Of a stretch of DNA of 64,000 bases, positions 23,727-32,168 are shown in pieces (positions within the stretch are counted from its first letter, which is position 1; each line of letters begins with the position of its first letter). The DNA is from Blautia sp. XA-2221 (lineage in GTDB: Bacteria > Bacillota > Clostridia > Lachnospirales > Lachnospiraceae), in assembly GCF_028767025.1 (NCBI RefSeq), contig NZ_JAJQXX010000009.1, positions 1 through 64,000 on the forward strand, written 5' to 3'. Under the pieces are notes generated by a model. That model was not told where the DNA came from. It did no database searches and saw nothing but the letters and a program-made list of their open reading frames with translations. The position numbers and the translations under genes are program-made.

Positions 23727-25544
23727 ATGGAGGATGTCAGATGGCCGGCAGAACAACTGGAAGAACATCGTCTGGAGGTCAGCAATCGTATCAGAAATCT
23801 TTTTTGGACAGTCAGTGGTGATTATGATATAGAATTTAAACCGGACACAGAAAAATATGTTTATTTAAAACAAACGGTTCTATATGAGGCAGTGAAGCAG
23901 GGTGCCTTTGCACGATATTTTGATCAGAAGAAACTTGGCATGTATTTGATGAAAAAAATACATTTTTCTGCTGGAGAAGATATACTTTTGCCTCTTGCTG
24001 GATTATGCATGGATGCTGCAGTGAATCGTTTTATCATTCGAGAACGTTTGGGAACAAAGGAAATCAGAGAACAGGCGTTCAGAGAATTGGAAAAGGCCGA
24101 GGAAGAACAGGTATCAGACAAAGCTGGAACAGACCTGATTCACAGGATCAGGCTTCTGTATATAAGGCATGTTCTGGAGAACACAGACGATAAGGGAATG
24201 GATCCACAGGTAGAGATTGCATTGTACAAGATTCTTTCTCTGAAGGATGCAGAAAATACGGAAGATGTCATAAACGTGATAGATGAGATTTATAATCATG
24301 TTCTGGATCCCTCTTTTGAAAAAAAGAATGGAAATCTGGAGAAGATTCTGAATTTACCGGATATGGCATTGGCCAATGACGCGTGGCAGGAATGCATGAC
24401 GGATGAACAGATGGAAGACATCATTCAAAAATATCTTTCTAATCTCAAAAAAAAGATGATGAGTCTGGATATCAGAAACAAAAAGAAAAAAAGATTTTAT
24501 TTCTCTCCGGAAAATGAAGAAGTTCCGGAAAGCTCGGAGAATATAAATCCACAGGCAGTGCGACGGATACGGGAATATGTGGAACTGAATTACGGAAAAT
24601 CGTATCTAAGTGAAGCGGAGCAGGCCAGAGTCAACCGGAAATTTTGTACAGGAATCCACAAAAACTGTAACCTGTATCTTACAGACGGAATTTTACAGAA
24701 CCCTGTGATAAAAAATAATCAATACCGTTTTGCTCAGCTGCAGTTTGAAAAAAATAAAGCCTATTATGGAAATAATCACTGGATCATCAAAAGAAATATT
24801 TCTGTGTTGGCAGAGTCACTGAAACGGGCCTTTATAATCCGAAAGGATGATTTTGTCAGCAGATCTGATGCAGGACAGCTTGTTCCTGAGAGATTATGGA
24901 AAATTGGAAGAACAGACGATGACAAGTTATTTAATAGAAAAAAGAGATCTGACGATTCTGAGTTTGTAATAGACGTCCTGATTGATTCCAGTGGTTCCCA
25001 GGCTGACAGACAGGCTCAGGTAGCGGCGCAGGGATATATTATCAGTGAAGCATTAAGCCAGGCAGGAATTCCTCATCGGGTGACAGGATACTGTGCTTTC
25101 TGGGGATATACAGTACTTCAGAGATTTCGGGATTATGAAGATCCAAGGGAAACAAATGAAAGAATCTTTCAATTTCGTGCATATGCCAATAACAGAGATG
25201 GGCTTGCACTGAAAACAGTCGGTTCCTCTCTCATGGAGCGACCGGAAAAAAATAAGATTTTAATCGTATTAAGTGATGGAAAACCCTGTGATACGAGCAT
25301 ACAACGACCAGGAACCCGCCAGCCCAAGATCTATGACGGAGAAAAAGCTGTGAAAGATACTGCATATGAGGTACGTCGGGCCAGAAATCAGGGAATTTTC
25401 GTAATTGGTATTTTTGTAGGGAATGAAGAAGAGCTCTCCGTGGAAAAGAGAATCTATGGAAAAGACTTTGCCTATATTCGTAATATCAGCAATTTTTCCC
25501 GTATAGTAGGAACTTTTTTGCGAAGACAAATTGATATGGAATGA
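23727..25544 (+). CDS. VWA-domain protein, NorD/CobT-like partner of MoxR
   Basis: This 605-aa protein has a C-terminal von Willebrand A domain with MIDAS motif DSSGS near residue 419 and LSDG further on. A long helical N-terminal part carries a basic stretch (LKKKMMSLDIRNKKKKRF) in the middle. Such proteins pair with MoxR-type ATPases (NorQ-NorD, CbbQ-CbbO, CobS-CobT) in metal chelatase or activase complexes. Gene order supports that pairing here. No signal peptide is seen, so it is cytoplasmic. Confidence 0.82.
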   Translation: MEDVRWPAEQLEEHRLEVSNRIRNLFWTVSGDYDIEFKPDTEKYVYLKQTVLYEAVKQGAFARYFDQKKLGMYLMKKIHFSAGEDILLPLAGLCMDAAVNRFIIRERLGTKEIREQAFRELEKAEEEQVSDKAGTDLIHRIRLLYIRHVLENTDDKGMDPQVEIALYKILSLKDAENTEDVINVIDEIYNHVLDPSFEKKNGNLEKILNLPDMALANDAWQECMTDEQMEDIIQKYLSNLKKKMMSLDIRNKKKKRFYFSPENEEVPESSENINPQAVRRIREYVELNYGKSYLSEAEQARVNRKFCTGIHKNCNLYLTDGILQNPVIKNNQYRFAQLQFEKNKAYYGNNHWIIKRNISVLAESLKRAFIIRKDDFVSRSDAGQLVPERLWKIGRTDDDKLFNRKKRSDDSEFVIDVLIDSSGSQADRQAQVAAQGYIISEALSQAGIPHRVTGYCAFWGYTVLQRFRDYEDPRETNERIFQFRAYANNRDGLALKTVGSSLMERPEKNKILIVLSDGKPCDTSIQRPGTRQPKIYDGEKAVKDTAYEVRRARNQGIFVIGIFVGNEEELSVEKRIYGKDFAYIRNISNFSRIVGTFLRRQIDME

Positions 25545-25560
25545 AAATGGAGGAATCACT

Positions 25561-25755
25561 ATGGGTAAAATTGAATTTGCCAATTGCCAGGATGTAAGAA
25601 ATCAGAAAAAGATACAGGAATTAGATTGTCCACGCTGTCATGAACCGGGAGGCATTGAAGCCTTTGCGAAAGACGGGATACTTGCAGAGGACGGAGTATG
25701 TGATAACTGCGGATATATTCTTCCAGAAGGAACAGAACTGGAGGAAGTGGAGTAA
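25561..25755 (+). CDS. Small zinc-ribbon protein
   Basis: This 64-aa protein has two CxxC knuckles, CPRC and CDNC, about 30 residues apart, forming a probable zinc ribbon, and an acidic C-terminus. The ATG at 25561 follows GGAGG, and the gene starts shortly after the VWA stop, so it is the last gene of the cooC operon. Related tiny ribbons accompany MoxR/VWA sets, but the role is unknown; a metal carrier or adaptor is possible. Confidence 0.65.
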   Translation: MGKIEFANCQDVRNQKKIQELDCPRCHEPGGIEAFAKDGILAEDGVCDNCGYILPEGTELEEVE

Positions 25756-25802
25756 GACAGTTTGAAGTAATCCCGAATCTCACCTATAAATCCGGTGAAC
25801 AG

Positions 25803-26081
25803 ATGGAGCAACTTGGAAAGTATGGTTTTCTTCGCAGAGATTATCTGAAAAACCATCGAAATTCAACCTATCAGGTGATGCTTCTGCAGGATACGATAGG
25901 AGAGCATCTTCTGGAAGTGGACAAGGCAGCCAGGGAACGGGAAGAAGTGATTCTGAAACAGTTGGAAGAAAAAGAACCACTGCCGGATAAGGAGAAAGAT
26001 CAGATGGCATGGGTAAGAGCTGCCAATCAGCACAGAGCGATTGCAGAAGAGATTATCCTGAAAGAATTGATTTATGTATAA
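25803..26081 (+). CDS. TnpV-like transposon protein, 5' truncated
   Basis: About 92 aa resemble TnpV of Tn4451-type elements: LGKYGFLRRDYLKNHRNSTY, a central helix and AWVRAANQHRAIAEEIILKE at the end. In-frame codons continue upstream to about 25765 (VIPNLTYKSGEQ), as in full-length TnpV, but no start or ribosome-binding site is found there. The gene is thus probably a remnant. It marks the left edge of a decayed mobile segment that continues with the chimeric genes to 28075. Confidence 0.6.
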   Translation: MEQLGKYGFLRRDYLKNHRNSTYQVMLLQDTIGEHLLEVDKAAREREEVILKQLEEKEPLPDKEKDQMAWVRAANQHRAIAEEIILKELIYV

Positions 26082-26203
26082 GGATTGCCAGTAACTAATC
26101 TGGCAGGTAACTGATAAAAATAGAATATTGTGAGCGAAGTAAGGCGTGAGTCATAAGATATGGCTTGCGTCTTTTTCTTTTGAACTGGAAAGGGGATGGG
26201 AGC

Positions 26204-27098
26204 ATGGCACAGATTTTTCGTGTAGAGAGAACTAAGAATTTTACGGTAATGAGTAATCATCATTTCAAGAATAAGAATCTGACATTGAAAGCGAAAGGTC
26301 TATTATCGCTGATGTTAAGTTTGCCAGATGACTGGAATTACAATATGCAAGGACTGGCAACATTGAGCAGAGGACTATTATGTGCTGACACTGGCGGCTA
26401 TCGCAAGGGAACTGGATGGGAAATGTATGAACCGGGCAACGGTACATATCGCTGCCGGACTTCCCCTTACCTGGGTAGCTACACAGAAAGAAGACTTTCA
26501 GAAATATCTTCTCCAGAATGAATGTGTAGATTTTACATTCCGTAATAAAGAGTATCATGTGGAGTTTGCAGGTGCTGATATTTACCCACAGGGATTTACA
26601 GCAGCCTTTTACCGCTTACAGGATTTCAAAGGAATCAACATGCTTGTGGATATTGGAAACGGAACTATGAACATCATGTATATCAACAATTCCCGTCCAT
26701 TAGAGAAGAAATGCTTTACAGAGAAATATGGAACACATCAGTGTGTGCTTGCTGTAAGGGAATCCCTGCTGAAAGAACTGGGAACAGTAGTGGACGATCT
26801 AGTGATTGAGCAGGTGATCCGTACCGGTACAGCAGATATTGGTGAGAAATATCTGACAGTGATTCGTAAAACTGCCGGAGATTATACGAAAGAAATCTTT
26901 CATAAGCTGAGGGAACGGGAATACAATCCAGAACTGATGCGTCTGTATGTAGTGGGCGGTGGCGGTTGTATGATCCAGAACTTCGGAGAATATGACAAGA
27001 ACCGAGTGACGATTGTACGGGACATCTGTGCCACAGCGAAAGGTTATGAAGCAATGACCGTAAGGAAGATCCAGAGAAACGGAGGGATGCTTGTATGA
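26204..27098 (+). pseudogene. Chimeric scar: DnaD-like 5' end joined to ParM 3' end
   Basis: From the ATG at 26204, about 55 residues (AQIFRVERTKNFTVMSNHHF, then KAKGLLSLMLSLPDDWNY) match the N-terminus of element replisome-organizer/DnaD-type proteins. Near 26365 the DNA switches to an actin-type parM in another frame (YYVLTLAAIARELDG, then VDIGNGTMNIMYINN and VVGGGGCMIQNFG) running to 27098. The ParM part lacks about the first 80 residues including its phosphate-1 loop, so neither part can work. A deletion fused two genes of a plasmid-type element. Confidence 0.7.
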
Positions 27099-28075
27099 GA
27101 AAAGAACGGAAAATCATCAATACCAATATCCGTTTGAACCTTTGTGATGAACAGGACAGGCAGGCATGGGAATATTTGCAGACGATGGACAGGGAAAAAT
27201 ATAAATCGTACACCAGAGCAGTTGTAGTTGCTTTAAACGATTATTTTTCCAGAGAGTACAGGAATGAAGCAGATCCGTATCTGGAAACCAGAGAAAAGGA
27301 AGATGCTTTTCAGGAAAGGGTGGAAACAGCTATCCGGGATGGAGTAAAAGAATCCGTTCCGATGGCTATGGCGAAGAACCTGAGAAATATTCATCTGGGT
27401 GCTACAATTGTGGGAATTTATCGCCAGGATGTTTATGAGATTCCACCGGATGCCATTCGTGAGTTGATTATAAATGCTATGGTACATCGTAGTTATCTGG
27501 ATCATGGTACGATACAGGTAGCGGTATATGACAACCGATTGGAAATTACTTCTCCAGGAAAGCTGCCAATGGGACAAACGATGGAGCGTATGAAAGAAGG
27601 CTATTCCAAAATCAGAAATGAAGCCCTTGCCCATGCGTTTGCCTATATGAACCTGATTGAGCATTGGGGAAGCGGCATTCCGAGAATTATTGATAAAGTA
27701 AAAGCTGCCGGATTGCGGGAGCTGGAGTTTATTGGTGGCGAAGTTGATTTGCGTATTAATATTTATCGAGATCAGGTTGCTACCAATAACGCCATGATTA
27801 ACGCCAATGGCACTAAAAATGGCGCTAATGGCGTTAAATGTGGCGTTGATGATGGCACTAATATCGCTGAAGTGCCGCTTAATAAGGAACAGACGCAGAT
27901 AGAAAAATTGTTGCAGATTATAGAGAAGAATCCGTCTGCAACACAGGCCTATTATGCAGAAAAAATGGGTATATCGAAAAGAACGATTTCTCGAATGTTC
28001 GCTTCTTTACAGGAAAAAGGTAGATTGGTACAGGGCGGAACAAAACGAAAAGCAAATTGGAAAATTATAAGGTAG
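27095..28075 (+). CDS. ParR-like N-terminus fused to HATPase_c_4/RecG-related protein
   Basis: This 326-aa open frame starts with about 90 residues closely similar to the ParR-like protein at 10910 (NIRLNLCDEQDRQAWEYLQT and ADPYLETREKED). It then switches near residue 104 to the C-terminal ATP-binding half of an AlbA_2/RecG-like protein (DAIRELIINAMVHRSYLDHG and NLIEHWGSGIPRI), ending in a winged helix (KMGISKRTISRMFASLQEKG). The fusion is in frame, so a protein could be made, but it looks like a deletion product that joined a plasmid partition gene to a BREX-associated gene. Confidence 0.65.
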   Translation: MRKERKIINTNIRLNLCDEQDRQAWEYLQTMDREKYKSYTRAVVVALNDYFSREYRNEADPYLETREKEDAFQERVETAIRDGVKESVPMAMAKNLRNIHLGATIVGIYRQDVYEIPPDAIRELIINAMVHRSYLDHGTIQVAVYDNRLEITSPGKLPMGQTMERMKEGYSKIRNEALAHAFAYMNLIEHWGSGIPRIIDKVKAAGLRELEFIGGEVDLRINIYRDQVATNNAMINANGTKNGANGVKCGVDDGTNIAEVPLNKEQTQIEKLLQIIEKNPSATQAYYAEKMGISKRTISRMFASLQEKGRLVQGGTKRKANWKIIR

Positions 28076-28084
28076 GAGGACAGC

Positions 28085-29253
28085 ATGGATACAGATAAAA
28101 TAATACAAGATTTAAATCGCAGATTTGCTGCACCTCTTTCTGAGTTTTATCAGCGTCGTATCATTTTCTGGTACGATGAAGATAAGGAATTTGAGGATAA
28201 ATTGGATGAAGTGGTTTTAGAAAATGCAAAGGTGATTGCACTGACTGGAAATAATGCGTTTTCTGTAAAAAACTGCTTTCAGTAGATGATTTGAGCACAA
28301 ATTATCTGGTTTACAGTCTGTGTGTCTATAACCGCCCTGATGATAACTGGCTTCTGGATGTGGAGCTTTACAGCGAAGAGTTTCGGGCGAATCTGATTTC
28401 TATCTGGATGGATGAGATGGGACTTATATCAAATCCAGCAATGAGGAAACAGGTTAAGAATTATCGTGCTTATTTCAATGCGAAAGACCGTCGTTTGAAA
28501 GTTAGCACGCAGAATAAAGTTCCGGAAACACCGGCACAGTTACACATGGCTGTCATGGAGGCAATCTGTGGATTGAAAGATGCACAGCCTAATATGATTC
28601 TCCGTAGTGTGTTCCAGGCGGGACTGGATTTGAATAATAATACGGTTTATCAGGATTTTGTAAAATATCATGCAGACGCAGCATTTTGGGCGATGGTTCG
28701 TTAGGGATGCGGATTTGTGGAGGAAGAACCAGATCTTGGGCGGTTGGCAATTCATCTGCTTTTAACCGCGGCGACCCGTACCATGCGGCAGGAATATCTT
28801 GCCGGACTGGACGGTTTTATTTCTGAATGGCTTCATAGTGACAACATTCCGCAATTATATGATGTGGCACGTTATGTTGAGGATGAAGCTCGTCTGTATC
28901 AGCGTTTTGAAAAGCTGACAGTAGAAGATTTGGTAGGAACAGAGTGCTTTCCGTGTATTAACGAAGTAATTCTGACAAAGCTAATGACAGAGATTAGTGA
29001 CCATCAGGTTTACTTTACAGATGAGGACGGCAAGCAGATTAGTGATATTCAGAAGATTATTGCAGATAAGACCAGTGATAACGGTGCAGAAAGAACTTTC
29101 CGTTGTCAGTTTAATCTAAAATCTCTAAAATACAGCAATACAGCTACTTATTATCTGGTAATTGCAGATGAACAGGGATTACAGATGCCACAGCGGGAGC
29201 CATTCCAGATTGACATCGCCTTTGCGGTGGACGAGTTTGATTTTTTTAGTTAA
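28085..29253 (+). pseudogene. pglZ: Decayed BREX phosphatase gene pglZ
   Basis: The N-terminus (RRIIFWYDEDKEFEDKLDEV) and the segments STNYLVYSLCVY, DDNWLLDVELYSEEFRANLI and EPFQIDIAFAVDEFDFF match type A PglZ of BREX systems. Three lesions are visible: an extra A in the run at 28268-28273 that shifts the frame, an in-frame TAG at 28702-28704, and a missing internal region near 29000 that includes the phosphatase core. About 380 of an expected 800-plus residues remain. It begins ten bases after the chimeric RecG-like gene. Confidence 0.78.
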
Positions 29254-29273
29254 TGCCGCAGGAGGAGAGAAAG

Positions 29274-29402
29274 ATGGAGCAATTTGCAGAGGGTGAAAGT
29301 ACCCATGAAGAAATAAAGAACAAGCTCCGTCAGAACTTTGACGGTAAGATTGTTCGGAAAGACCTGACAAAGAAAATTAAAGAAGTCTCACGTGGAAAAT
29401 GA
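29274..29402 (+). pseudogene. brxL: 5' fragment of BREX gene brxL
   Basis: Forty-two residues from an ATG behind AGGAGAG match the N-terminus of BrxL Lon-like proteases (LRQNFDGKIVRKDLTKKIKE), then diverge and stop. Full BrxL has roughly 650-700 residues. Position directly after pglZ is the usual BREX order, so this is the end of a truncated BREX locus. Confidence 0.7.
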
Positions 29403-29459
29403 GATGTCTAAAATGAATCTGCCGGAAACCGTACCTGCTGTGGTATAAACCATAAGCCG

Positions 29460-29527
29460 TTGTCGTAAAATGTGGTAAGAAAATCAGACGAATATATTTT
29501 TCCAAGAATTTGTCGTAAAAATGTGGT
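29460..29527. repeat. Two TTGTCGTAAAA(A)TGTGGT direct repeats
   Basis: Copies lie at 29460-29476 and 29510-29527, 50 bp apart, the second with one extra A. They sit in the junction between the BREX remnant and the hsp20 promoter and could be the end of a transposon that is otherwise lost. Confidence 0.5.
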
Positions 29528-29615
29528 CAAACCAAGAAAATCGAGTGCGAAAGTAAGTGAAAAATCCCTGTGAAGCCCGTAAAATTAAGGCTTCACAAAA
29601 TCTTCACAAAAAAAA

Positions 29616-29658
29616 TTAGCACTCACCTCTTGACAGTGCTAACAATAGGCGTTATAGT
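29616..29658 (+). promoter_or_regulatory. CIRCE operator overlapping the hsp20 promoter
   Basis: TTAGCACTC-N9-CAGTGCTAA (29616-29642) matches the CIRCE consensus with one mismatch, the binding site of HrcA. A -35 TTGACA (29630-29635) begins in the CIRCE spacer, and TATAGT (29653-29658) follows after 17 bases. HrcA binding would cover the -35 box directly. Confidence 0.88.
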
Positions 29659-29794
29659 ACAGCTAGAACAAAGGAAGAGGGATAAGAGATAAGAAGATTG
29701 AAAGAAAATCTCTTAGATGTCCTTCATACCAACCGGGTTCAGAACTTAAAACTTATTTCAAGATAGATCATAAAAGAAAAGGGAGAGATGACTT

Positions 29795-30253
29795 ATGTTA
29801 ATGCCTAGTATTTTTGGAGAAAACTTATTTGATGATTTCTTTACACCGTTCTATTATGATGACAAAGATGAGAAAAAAGCAGAAAAGAAACTGTACGGAC
29901 ACAGAGCACAGAATCTTCTGAAGACCGATATTAAAGAAACCAAAGAAGGTTATGAGCTTGTGATTGATGTTCCTGGCTTCAAGAAAGAGGAAGTTAAGGT
30001 AGCATTGAAAGATGGATATCTGACAGTCAGTGCAGCCAAAGGTCTCGATGAAGAAGAGGATGACAAGAAGACAGGACGCTACATTAGACGTGAACGTTAC
30101 TCAGATGCCTGTGAGCGAAGCTTTTATGTAGGTGAAGATGTTACACAGGAAGACATCAAGGGTGAGTACAAACACGGTATCCTGAAACTGTTTGTTCCGA
30201 AAAAAGAAGCAAAACCGGTTTCCAACGATCCAAAATATATCACCATTGAATGA
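29795..30253 (+). CDS. hsp20: Hsp20 small heat-shock protein, first copy
   Basis: This 152-aa protein has the alpha-crystallin domain (DIKETKEGYELVIDVPGFKK then GYLTVSAAKG) and a C-terminal GILKLFVPKK. It holds unfolded proteins during heat or acid stress. The N-terminus MPSIFGENLFDDFF is shared with the next gene. The promoter with CIRCE about 140 bases upstream indicates repression by HrcA. It is followed by a second hsp20 gene after 135 bases. Confidence 0.92.
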   Translation: MLMPSIFGENLFDDFFTPFYYDDKDEKKAEKKLYGHRAQNLLKTDIKETKEGYELVIDVPGFKKEEVKVALKDGYLTVSAAKGLDEEEDDKKTGRYIRRERYSDACERSFYVGEDVTQEDIKGEYKHGILKLFVPKKEAKPVSNDPKYITIE

Positions 30254-30388
30254 TAATGGCAGCATCTGATCGATAAAAGTTCGTGATACTGCCCGGAGAC
30301 TTCGGGCGGTATCCTTAAAATAGATTAGTAAGTAACAGTCGAAAGACTTAAAAATAGATTTGTTTGTCATGAAAAGGAGAGATGACTT

Positions 30389-30844
30389 ATGTTGATGCCT
30401 AGTATTTTTGGAGAAAACTTATTTGATGATGACTGGATGGACTTCCCGTTTAAAGATGAGTTCTGGGGCAAGAAGAATCCGCTTTATGGTAAACATGCGC
30501 AGAACATGATGAAAACGGATATCCGTGAAACTGATGGCAGTTATGAACTGGATGTGGACCTTCCGGGATTTAAGAAAGACGAGATCAAGGTTCAGCTGAA
30601 GGATGGTTATCTGACACTGTCAGCAGCCAAAGGTCTTGATAAAGATGAACAGGATAAGAAGGGCAACTACATCAGACGTGAACGTTATGCTGGTACTTTA
30701 AGCAGAAGTTTCTATGTTGGTGATGCAGTCAGTGAAGAAGATATCCATGCGAAATATGAAAACGGTATTCTGAAACTTTCTGTTCCGAAGAAAGCACCGA
30801 AAGCCGTTGAAGAAAAAGATGGTTACATCGCAATCGAAGGTTAA
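30389..30844 (+). CDS. hsp20: Hsp20 small heat-shock protein, second copy
   Basis: This 151-aa paralogue of the preceding gene has DIRETDGSYELDVDLPGFKK, GYLTLSAAKG and a terminal GILKLSVPKK. No separate CIRCE is seen, so it is probably transcribed from the promoter at 29630. The last 80 bp of the gene plus the bases after its stop recur at 38331-38413, beyond the sucrose operon. A terminator follows. Confidence 0.92.
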   Translation: MLMPSIFGENLFDDDWMDFPFKDEFWGKKNPLYGKHAQNMMKTDIRETDGSYELDVDLPGFKKDEIKVQLKDGYLTLSAAKGLDKDEQDKKGNYIRRERYAGTLSRSFYVGDAVSEEDIHAKYENGILKLSVPKKAPKAVEEKDGYIAIEG

Positions 30845-30872
30845 CTTCCATTGCTTATTCTCCCCCATATAT

Positions 30873-30903
30873 AGCCGGGATCCGAAAGGGTTCCGGCTTT
30901 TTT
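30873..30903 (+). terminator. Terminator after the hsp20 pair
   Basis: AGCCGGGA (30873-30880) pairs with TTCCGGCT (30891-30898) and is followed by a T-run. It also lies just beyond the stop of the convergent LacI gene. Confidence 0.85.
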
Positions 30904-30917
30904 ACATGAGAAATAAA

Positions 30918-31946
30918 TTATTCTGTTGTATTGCGGCGAATTAATATAGGTGTAATCTGTTTATGGATGGGTTCACCCAATGGTTTGGGAACACGCTTTT
31001 TCTGTTCCTCCATCTGCTGGACCAGAAGATCCATGGCAGTTTTTGCAATCACATCGATCTGCTGTTCGATGGTTGTGATCGGAAGGATTGCCTCGTTGGC
31101 AATCGGAGAATTGTCAAATCCAACAATCTCGTAAGTGGAAGGAAATGTCCCGTATTTTTGGAAAATTAAATTAAGAAACATATTAGCATAGGTATCGTTC
31201 GCAAGAAAGATACCTTTTTTTTGATCGGGGTATTTTGATTCTATCTTATTGAAAATCTCTCGGATTGCATCTAAAAGCTCATGATAAGAATCACCTGTTA
31301 CACTCAAATCTATATCATATGGCACATGATATTCTTCACAAGTTGCCTGAAAGGCCCGGATTCGGTCATACGCCGGGGCGGATTTATTCACATTGACATT
31401 TATGTGAATTAATATATCACATTTATCTCGAATCAACAGAGAAGTAGCCTGAAGTGCTCCCATATAGTTGTCAGTATTGACGCTGCTGATATGTTCTGCT
31501 TCGCGTTCAATTGCGATGACAGGAATCTGGTAGGAAGCGAGTTTCTCAGATGGAAGAGTGTGACTTAAAACAATCAGTCCTTCAATCTGATAAGACAGAA
31601 GTTCTTCAATATACTGTTGTTCTTCTTCTGCGCCATGTTCGCTGACGAAAACAAGAAACTTATAATGATAATCACGGTAGCTGGAAAGAAATTGTGTCAG
31701 CATCTCAGAATAATAGTGCAGGTAAAGATTCGGAACAATGATTCCAATAAATTCACTTTTTCCATTTGCCAGAACTTTTGCCAGCTTATTCTTTTTATAT
31801 CCAAGTGTGTCAAGAGCCTGTGAAATCTTTTCCTGGTTTTCTAAGGTAAGAGAATCAGGATGATTGAAGTATCTTGATATTGTAGTTTTTGAAAAATTGG
31901 TGTATTCCGCAATATCTGCAAAAGTTACCTGTTTCTTTTTACTCAT
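30918..31946 (-). CDS. LacI-family regulator of the sucrose operon
   Basis: This 342-aa protein has a LacI helix-turn-helix at residues 6-30 (TFADIAEYTNFSKTTISRYF), a hinge, and a periplasmic-binding-fold effector domain (GIIVPNLYLHYYSEMLTQFL). It is divergent from the ABC transporter-GH32 operon. Two palindromic operators lie in the shared region at 32030-32135. It most likely represses both sides until sucrose, fructose or a fructo-oligosaccharide binds, as for ScrR and MsmR proteins. The ligand is inferred. Confidence 0.88.
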   Translation of the reverse strand: MSKKKQVTFADIAEYTNFSKTTISRYFNHPDSLTLENQEKISQALDTLGYKKNKLAKVLANGKSEFIGIIVPNLYLHYYSEMLTQFLSSYRDYHYKFLVFVSEHGAEEEQQYIEELLSYQIEGLIVLSHTLPSEKLASYQIPVIAIEREAEHISSVNTDNYMGALQATSLLIRDKCDILIHINVNVNKSAPAYDRIRAFQATCEEYHVPYDIDLSVTGDSYHELLDAIREIFNKIESKYPDQKKGIFLANDTYANMFLNLIFQKYGTFPSTYEIVGFDNSPIANEAILPITTIEQQIDVIAKTAMDLLVQQMEEQKKRVPKPLGEPIHKQITPILIRRNTTE

Positions 31947-32029
31947 AAAAGTTGAATCTCCTTCAATATGATGGCTGACGGTTAATAATATTTTTCAGTA
32001 TAGCAATTTTGATGGAAAAACGCAACGAT

Positions 32030-32135
32030 AAAATAACTGATTACGTAACCGGTTATTTTAGTATATAAAAGTGTTGACAGAAAGAAATGGATATAGTAAT
32101 ATCAAATTATAAAATAACCGGTTACGTAACCGGTT
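32030..32135 (+). promoter_or_regulatory. Sucrose operon promoter with two LacI-type operators
   Basis: An imperfect 30-bp palindrome (32030-32059, centre TTACGTAA) lies upstream of -35 TTGACA (32074-32079) and -10 TAATAT (32097-32102). A perfect 20-bp palindrome, AACCGGTTAC and its mirror (32116-32135), lies just downstream. The pair brackets the promoter, which suits looping repression. Confidence 0.85.
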
Positions 32136-32168
32136 CTCATAAAATCAATGGAATGGAGGAAAAAGTGC

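Noticed and set aside
28085-29402. A functional BREX system
   Set aside because: pglZ has a frameshift, a stop and a large deletion, brxL is a stub, and brxA, brxB, brxC and pglX are absent.
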